From: Io17-Chloro-G2 sp965226825
GTDB taxonomy: Bacteria; Chloroflexota; Dehalococcoidia; Lucifugimonadales; UBA3495
Assembly: GCA_965226825.1 (NCBI GenBank)
Contig: CBDDED010000003.1
Coordinates: forward strand, 1,674,001 to 1,738,000
DNA: 64,000 nucleotides
Reading direction: 5' to 3'
Position numbers and translations under genes: made by a program. Below are positions 59,091 to 64,000 of the stretch, one piece after another. Position 1 is the stretch's first letter; every line of letters starts with the position of its first letter. The notes beneath the pieces are model-generated. The model saw only the letters and a program-made list of their open reading frames with translations, searched no databases and had not been told where the DNA came from.

Positions 59091-59597
59091 ATGACCAGCA
59101 GCAATGGGTTCCACATCCGTCCGGCCAGGCCCGATGACGCTCCTCTAATCCTCCGGTTCGTCCAGGGGCTCGCGGACTTCGAAGGATTGGACCACGCCGT
59201 GGCGGCTACGGAGGACAGTCTTAGGGAATCGTTGTTTGGGCAGAACCCTGCCGCGGAGGTGGCGCTGGGGTTTGCGGGGGAACATCCGGCGGGGTTTGCA
59301 GTCTTCTACCATAACTACTCAACGTTTTTAGGACGGCGCGGCATGTACTTGGAGGATATCTTCGTTTTGCCGGAGTACCGCCGGAACGGACTGGGCAAAA
59401 TGCTGCTGACGCACGTTGCGGGGATTGCATTGGAGCGAGGGTGCGGCCGGTTCGAGTGGGCGGTGCTGGACTGGAATCAAAACGCCGCCCGGTTTTACCA
59501 GCAGTTGGGGGCTGTGGCGCTGAACGACTGGCACATCTTCCGAATGGACGGCGAGGCGTTGTTAAAACTTATCGACAACGATACTGCCCAGCGGTAA
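59091..59597 (+). CDS. GNAT family N-acetyltransferase (diamine/thialysine acetyltransferase-like)
   Basis: 168 residues. IRPARPDDAPLILRFVQGLA is the GNAT start, MYLEDIFVLPEYRRNGLGKML the acetyl-CoA pyrophosphate loop (R-x-x-G-x-G/A-type), and AVLDWNQNAARFYQQLGA the terminal block seen in spermidine/spermine (SSAT)-like acetyltransferases. YSTFLGRRGMYLED also fits that group. The acceptor is therefore likely a polyamine or lysine analogue. No strong ribosome site precedes the ATG. Confidence 0.85.
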   Translation: MTSSNGFHIRPARPDDAPLILRFVQGLADFEGLDHAVAATEDSLRESLFGQNPAAEVALGFAGEHPAGFAVFYHNYSTFLGRRGMYLEDIFVLPEYRRNGLGKMLLTHVAGIALERGCGRFEWAVLDWNQNAARFYQQLGAVALNDWHIFRMDGEALLKLIDNDTAQR

Positions 59598-59707
59598 AAG
59601 GGAGCGCCTGCGGACGTTGGACCGCGGCAGGGTGGCATTTGCCCTGGCGGCGCTGAAATAGCGAAAGAAGGCGCGGACTCAACGGTAAACATGGTTTGAG
59701 CAAATTG

Positions 59708-59713
59708 TATAAT
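59708..59713 (+). promoter_or_regulatory. Candidate -10 box upstream of the methyltransferase gene
   Basis: A perfect TATAAT, about 65 bp before the ATG at 59779, but without a convincing -35 element. Confidence 0.3.
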
Positions 59714-59778
59714 GTCGCCCGGTCGCCCATTGGGCCTTGCCGGTTCCGGACGACTAACACGCAAAGGAGTGCAAAACC

Positions 59779-60600
59779 ATGCCAGACCAAACAGCGGCAG
59801 AATCCAGCTACACGATGGGCTATAGCGAAGAGTTTCGCCAGCTTCTCAATCGGCGCGGCCTTGAGACTCACGGCACACACTTGCTCCCGCATCTCAAACC
59901 CGGCCTCCGCGTTCTCGACTTCGGTTGTGGGCCGGGAACCATCTCGGTCGGCCTGGCCAGGGCGGTAGAACCCGGTGAGGTCCACGGCATTGATATGGAG
60001 GCGTCGCAGATTGACCTTGCCCGGTCTGCCGCAGAGGCGGGCGGGCACCGCAACGCAATATTCCACGTTGGCGACGTGACCAATCTTCCATTCGATGACG
60101 ATTCCTTCGACATCGCCCATTGCCACACCGTTCTGACCCATGTTCCGAATACCAGCGCCGCGCTCGGAGAGGTGAAACGGGTCTTGAAACCCGGCGGCAT
60201 CATCTCCAGCCGTGAAATAATCATCGCTTCCTCGTTCGCCGAGCCCACCCTGGACACCTTAAGGTCCGGGTGGACCGTCTTCGCGAACCTTATTGCAGCC
60301 AACGGCGGCCATCCCCAAATGGGGAGAGACCTGAAGAAAACCTTCATCGATGCCGGGTTCACCAACGTCCAGGCGGCTGCTTCTTTCGACGTATTCAGCA
60401 CACCTGAAGACGTTGCCTTCTTTCACGCCTTCACCAGGGACTGGTTCTTGTCGCCTGCGGTTATAGCCGCCGCAACGACCTACGGATTGGCGACTCACGA
60501 GCAGTTCGACGGCTGGCGCGAGTCCCTTGACCAGTGGCAGGCCAATGCCGGGGCCGTCGGGGCCATCGCCTTTGGCGAGGCCACCGCGTCTAAGCCATAA
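59779..60600 (+). CDS. Class I SAM-dependent methyltransferase (UbiE/Methyltransf_11-like)
   Basis: 273 residues. The SAM site is VLDFGCGPGTISVGLAR (motif I), then VHGIDMEASQIDLAR, with FDIAHCHTVLTHVPN and EVKRVLKPGGIISSREIII completing the fold. AGGAG is 9 bases before the ATG. The C-terminal ~90 residues are helical, as in small-molecule O- or C-methyltransferases. The substrate is unknown and the neighbours do not indicate a pathway. Confidence 0.87.
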   Translation: MPDQTAAESSYTMGYSEEFRQLLNRRGLETHGTHLLPHLKPGLRVLDFGCGPGTISVGLARAVEPGEVHGIDMEASQIDLARSAAEAGGHRNAIFHVGDVTNLPFDDDSFDIAHCHTVLTHVPNTSAALGEVKRVLKPGGIISSREIIIASSFAEPTLDTLRSGWTVFANLIAANGGHPQMGRDLKKTFIDAGFTNVQAAASFDVFSTPEDVAFFHAFTRDWFLSPAVIAAATTYGLATHEQFDGWRESLDQWQANAGAVGAIAFGEATASKP

Positions 60601-60776
60601 TCCTGTCGATTTGCGATGTGGTCCGGTTGGCCGCCGGATGACCCGGATGTCCACCGTGTGATCTGGAAGCGCCGAGGCAAGCAAACCCCGGCGCTTTCCA
60701 CAATGCAACCGGTGCGCTGACAAACAGTGCGGGTAATGGGACAGCAAGGCAAAAACCCACGTCGCTCTGCTGTCTG

Positions 60777-61559
60777 CTACTGCGCAGTGAACCCGCCGTC
60801 TATCACCACCTCGCTGCCGGTCATGAACGAGGATTCGTCCGAGGCCAGGAACAGCACGCCGTTGGCAATGTCGTCCGCGGTCCCGATGCGACCCAGGGGA
60901 GTCGCCCGGATACGGTCGTCTCTCATGCCCGGCTGGGACATCATCCGCTCCGTCATCGGCGTGTCAATGTAGCCAGGGTGGACCGAATTGCATCGAATGC
61001 CGTCCCCTGCATACTGCACCGCTGTGGACTTGGTCAGCAGCCGAACTGCTCCTTTGGAACTGGCGTAGGCCGACCCGGCCCCCGAGCCAGGCCCCAGGCC
61101 AACCAGCCCGGCAATGGACGAAATGTTAATGATCGAGCCTCCGCCGGCGTCGAGCATGGCCGGAATGGCGGCGCGGGTTCCCAGGAAAACGCCCTTGCCG
61201 TTCACGTCCATAATCTGGTCCCAGACTTCCTCCGGTGCGTCATGGATACGAGGCGCTTCGACGCCGCCGACGTTGGTGCTGCCGACCCCTGCGTTGTTGA
61301 CCAAAACGTCCAACTTTCCGTAGCGGTTAACCGCCTCATCCACCGCGCTGGACCACTGCGCGGAGTGGGTGACGTCCAGGTGGACAAAGGTGGCCCGGCC
61401 GCCCAACTCGCGGATTTCCGCCTCCAACCGCATCCCTTCGTCGTCAAGAATGTCGCCGATGACCACCGCCGCACCCTCGCGAACGAACAGCCGCGCCTCC
61501 GCCGCGCCCTGACCTCGCGCCCCACCGCTGATAAGAGCAACTTTACCTTCCAGCCGCAT
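60777..61559 (-). CDS. Short-chain dehydrogenase/reductase (SDR)
   Basis: 260 residues. VALISGGARGQGAAEARLFV binds the cofactor and LVNNAGVG is the NNAG motif. INISSIAG, YASSK and GYIDTPMT complete the classical SDR active site and loop. AAGGAG is 8 bases before the ATG at 61559. GDILDD after beta-2 points to NAD. It resembles 3-alpha-hydroxysteroid/cyclopentanol dehydrogenase-type SDRs, but the substrate cannot be assigned. Confidence 0.87.
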   Translation of the reverse strand: MRLEGKVALISGGARGQGAAEARLFVREGAAVVIGDILDDEGMRLEAEIRELGGRATFVHLDVTHSAQWSSAVDEAVNRYGKLDVLVNNAGVGSTNVGGVEAPRIHDAPEEVWDQIMDVNGKGVFLGTRAAIPAMLDAGGGSIINISSIAGLVGLGPGSGAGSAYASSKGAVRLLTKSTAVQYAGDGIRCNSVHPGYIDTPMTERMMSQPGMRDDRIRATPLGRIGTADDIANGVLFLASDESSFMTGSEVVIDGGFTAQ

Positions 61560-61924
61560 GATGCATCTCCTTCGCTGAATTTATCCCTAGTACGCCCGCA
61601 ATAAAATGCCGCGCCGCCGACAGTGTACTAAACCCTGCCATCTCCTTGCCCGGTTTGTGCGGCGGCCAAGGGGGAGGCGCGATTTGTTGTTGGACCACAA
61701 GGGTGTCTGGAAAGATGCGCAGCCGGTGGATGCCTTTGCTATTGAATCCAGGCAGGCGGGGCAGACAACGCCGGACGCTCCGATGTTTCCGGATCGGTCG
61801 CAGCCGCGTTAACCCCAGAATAAAACCCTAATGAAATACTGTACCCGGGATTGCTAGACAGACCTGGGTCGGCAGGATTCCGGCTTACCGGTCGAGATTC
61901 CTGCGGTTGGGCAGCCGCACGGAC
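61560..61924. other. Intergenic region between SDR and transglutaminase genes
   Basis: About 365 bp. Two overlapping short open frames near 61606-61831 encode Arg/Pro-rich peptides with no ribosome site or family likeness, and I do not call them. No repeat or strong hairpin is evident. Confidence 0.45.
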
Positions 61925-62794
61925 TCAGGCTGGGACTGAGTCAACCCGGACTTCAACCTCCAGGCGGGCCTCGGCTCCGCCTTGCAGGACCCCGCGGACC
62001 GGGGTGACGTCCCGGTAGTCTCTCCCCACTGCGATACGAATGTGCCGGTGGTCGGCGAGGCAATGATTCGTGGGGTCAAAGCCGGTCCAGCCAAGCCCGG
62101 GAAACCAGCATTCCACCCAGGCGTGGCTCGCGGTTGTTATCGCTTGTTCGTCAGTCTGTCCGGTGACGTACAGGTAACCCGACACGTACCGGGCGGGCAA
62201 TCCCCATGACCTTGCAATGGCGATCATGATATGGGTGTAGTCTTGGCAAACCCCCTCGCCCGACTCCAGGGTCTGCTCTATGGGAGAGACCGCAGAAGTG
62301 CTGCCGGGGACGTACCGCAGCAGGTGAAATAGGGTGTCGGAAAGAGCGATGGCCGACTCCAGCGGATCTCCGGTGGGCTTGATGCCGGCTCGTTCGATGA
62401 AATCGGCAAGAGCAGGCGAGTGGCGGACAAACGCGCTATCGTGGGTGAAGTCCCATCCCACGAACGAACCGGAACCCGAACGGACTTCTTCCCAGGAGCC
62501 TGGGCCCAGGGAAACTGGCAGCGGCCGTGATGGCGACGTTTCTACCGAAGCGCGGGTGACCAACTCCAGGGTCTCATGGCCCCGATGGATGTTAAGGACA
62601 TGCTTGGTGTTGCCGAAGGAGTCCATCTAGGTGTTCATAGAGGACGGTGGGTTCGTGGTGATGCTGAAGCTGCGCAGCCTCTGTCCCGAGTCATCGCGGG
62701 GCATCAGGCAAAGCGCCATCACGGAATTACGCACGCGGCCATCGTAGAAATATCGTGAGACGTGCTGGATCTCGTACCGAATCAAACCAACCAT
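61925..62794 (-). pseudogene. Transglutaminase-like protein, interrupted by an in-frame TAG
   Basis: The catalytic domain is intact: Cys in SGEGVCQDYTHIM, His in SHAWVECWFPGLGW and Asp in FDPTNH. Reading continues in the same frame upstream of the ATG at 62626, through a single TAG (62629-62627), into the family N-terminus (MVGLIRYEIQHVSRYFYDGR), which starts at ATG 62794. That ATG begins 3 bp after the alpha-E gene stop. Homologues commonly have Tyr or another residue before MDSFGN, so the TAG looks like a point change of a sense codon. Either the gene is broken, it is read through, or it restarts at 62626 without the N-terminal beta domain. Confidence 0.8.
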
Positions 62795-62797
62795 TGA

Positions 62798-63766
62798 TCA
62801 GCGGACCGGCGTGTCTTCTATCGAGTATTCAAAATAGGTGGCCGTGACGAAATCGTGGAGCAGCCGGCACTGCTCCCTTACTTCCCGCAATAGTTCCTCC
62901 CGGTCTTCCCGGTCCGGCCACTCATAATGTATCAATGCGCCCAACCGTCCCGCGAGCCTCCGGGCCACCCCGGTAGAGTGGGAGTTTGGACCGGCGCTGA
63001 TGGCCCCCAACTCCTCGGCCACGATAGCAACCGACCGGCTGAGCGAGTCTGGCAATTGGGGATCCGTCGCAAGCAGGTCCAACGCCTGGTTTGGCCGCAC
63101 AGTTACGCCGTAACGGCTGTTGTATGCCTGGAACGCATGGTAGAGTCGCAACAATGTAGTCCAGTCCTCCTCCGCATACTCCATCGCAATACTGTCGGCA
63201 TATTGTTGCGCCAGGAACAATGAAGCGGAAAGCTGTGCCCGTTCAATGAATCGTCCAAGCTGCATGAAGCGGTACCGTTCATCCCGGTACATGGTGAACG
63301 CCGCCACTCCTATGAACCTGTTGATTTCCGCCTCAACGTCGGCGTAGAAGGTATCTGGCGCGCCGGTCCAAAGGCGCTGCATCGTGAGATTGCGCAACCG
63401 CAGGTAAGCCAGGTTCAGGCAGGTCCACATCTCTGCACTGATGCAATGGCGCATTTGCCGGGCGTTTTCCCGGCCCTGGTAAAAGCAACTCCAGACGGAA
63501 TTGGGGTTGAGGCGATCGAAGGTCAGGTGATCGGCAAGCGTGTAAGAGTCCGCCAATGCAAAATCATCGGTGTCGAGGGCCTCAAGTCTCCCGCCGGGCG
63601 GACGCTGGCTCACGGTGTTGTAGACGCGTATCCAGCCAAGGTGTATCTCCCTTAATGGTCGGTCAACCAGCGCCTCCGTTTGCAGCCGCAGCAGGCGGCA
63701 GAGATGTTCCGCCCGGCCCAGGTATCGGCTCATCCAGTAGACCCCTTGCGCGCTTCTGGAGAGCAT
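62798..63766 (-). CDS. Alpha-E (DUF403) domain protein
   Basis: 322 residues, nearly all alpha-helical. MLSRSAQGVYWMSRYLGRAE is the DUF403 opening, with FMQLGRFIERAQLSASLF and MRHCISAEMWTCLN as further family blocks. These proteins are encoded with a circularly permuted ATP-grasp and a transglutaminase-like protease, as here, and are thought to work in peptide-like bond formation or tailoring. It starts 4 bp after the ATP-grasp stop. Confidence 0.88.
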   Translation of the reverse strand: MLSRSAQGVYWMSRYLGRAEHLCRLLRLQTEALVDRPLREIHLGWIRVYNTVSQRPPGGRLEALDTDDFALADSYTLADHLTFDRLNPNSVWSCFYQGRENARQMRHCISAEMWTCLNLAYLRLRNLTMQRLWTGAPDTFYADVEAEINRFIGVAAFTMYRDERYRFMQLGRFIERAQLSASLFLAQQYADSIAMEYAEEDWTTLLRLYHAFQAYNSRYGVTVRPNQALDLLATDPQLPDSLSRSVAIVAEELGAISAGPNSHSTGVARRLAGRLGALIHYEWPDREDREELLREVREQCRLLHDFVTATYFEYSIEDTPVR

Positions 63767-63770
63767 GGTT

Positions 63771-63998
63771 TCAGTCCCCCAACACCCACACGTCTTTGCC
63801 GCCTCCGCCCTGGCTGGAGTTCACAACCAGACTTCCCCGGCGCAAAGCGACGCGGCAGAAGGCTCCCGGAACGATGCGGGTCTCTCTTCCGCTAAGCACG
63901 AAGGGTCGCAGGTCCACGTGACGCGGTTCAAACTGGCCGTCGATCAGGCACGGCGCCCTGGAAAGGTCCAGAACAGGTTGGGAAATAAAATCGGCGGG
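63771..63998 (-). CDS. Circularly permuted ATP-grasp protein, C-terminal part (5' end outside window)
   Basis: The last ~75 codons, running in from the right window edge to a TGA at 63773-63771. The ending RHVDLRPFVLSGRETRIVPG followed by RGSLVVNSSQGGGGKDVWVL is characteristic of circularly permuted ATP-grasp type 2 proteins (NSSQGGGxKDTWVL). It is the first gene of the ATP-grasp/alpha-E/transglutaminase set. Confidence 0.85.
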   Translation of the reverse strand, partial: PADFISQPVLDLSRAPCLIDGQFEPRHVDLRPFVLSGRETRIVPGAFCRVALRRGSLVVNSSQGGGGKDVWVLGD

Positions 63999-64000
63999 AT

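Noticed and set aside
61606..61831. Two overlapping 60-68 codon frames after the SDR gene
   Set aside because: Arg/Pro-rich, no ribosome site, mutually overlapping, no recognisable domain.
62627..62629. TAG reassigned to an amino acid (recoding genome)
   Set aside because: Many genes here end normally at TAG (for example cbiD, cbiT and glxB), so genome-wide reassignment is not supported; a local mutation or error is simpler.

Overview
This GC-rich, densely coded 64 kb bacterial window has no rRNA or tRNA gene that I can recognise. The mix of genes (luciferase-like flavin oxidoreductase, Rieske oxygenase, amidohydrolase, several SDRs, many orphan lipoprotein substrate-binding proteins and an anaerobic-type cobalamin cluster) suggests a member of the Chloroflexota, perhaps SAR202 or Dehalococcoidia-like. 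That placement is inference from gene content only; no phylogenetic marker was examined.

Layout. 1-6.3 kb: cobalamin (corrin ring) genes cbiX(partial)-D-T-L-F-G-H, all on the + strand. 5.2-10.5 kb: four copies of an inverted-repeat element. Two of them, nearly identical, flank a DNA methyltransferase fused to an Mrr-like nuclease domain; a luciferase-like oxidoreductase follows. 10.8-15.7 kb: a DrrAB-type ABC exporter, a Rieske oxygenase and a convergent Gfo/Idh/MocA dehydrogenase. 16.1-26 kb: three orphan family-5 solute-binding lipoproteins interleaved with an SDR, an amidohydrolase and a short MetE-like methyltransferase. 26-28.4 kb: a four-gene minus-strand module alternating two ferritin-like proteins with two small ferredoxins behind a strong promoter. 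I regard this as the best candidate for an undescribed system. 29-36 kb: OsmC plus rhodanese, a binding protein translationally coupled to a histidine kinase, and DUF502 and YtxH envelope proteins.

36.8-49.7 kb holds a coherent metabolic island: glxB-glxC-glxD (N-methylglutamate synthase-like), an ADP-ribosylglycohydrolase, a GlnT-type synthetase (probable gamma-glutamylmethylamide synthetase), a small Mrr_N-like protein, heterotetrameric sarcosine oxidase-like subunits delta-alpha-gamma-beta, and an amidase. Together these match the gene set of the N-methylglutamate pathway for methylamine oxidation. The reading suggests that methylamine is condensed with glutamate, transferred to make N-methylglutamate, and then oxidised to release a C1 unit and regenerate glutamate.

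50-53.2 kb (minus strand): a Yip1-like protein and a tightly overlapping DUF1538-DUF1538-PII-CBS operon. 53.6-58.9 kb: a complete branched-chain amino acid-type ABC operon (livKHMGF) with an unusually long LivH. 59-61.6 kb: a GNAT, a methyltransferase and an SDR. 61.9-64 kb (minus strand): a trio of circularly permuted ATP-grasp (cut by the window end), alpha-E protein and transglutaminase, the last broken by an in-frame TAG.
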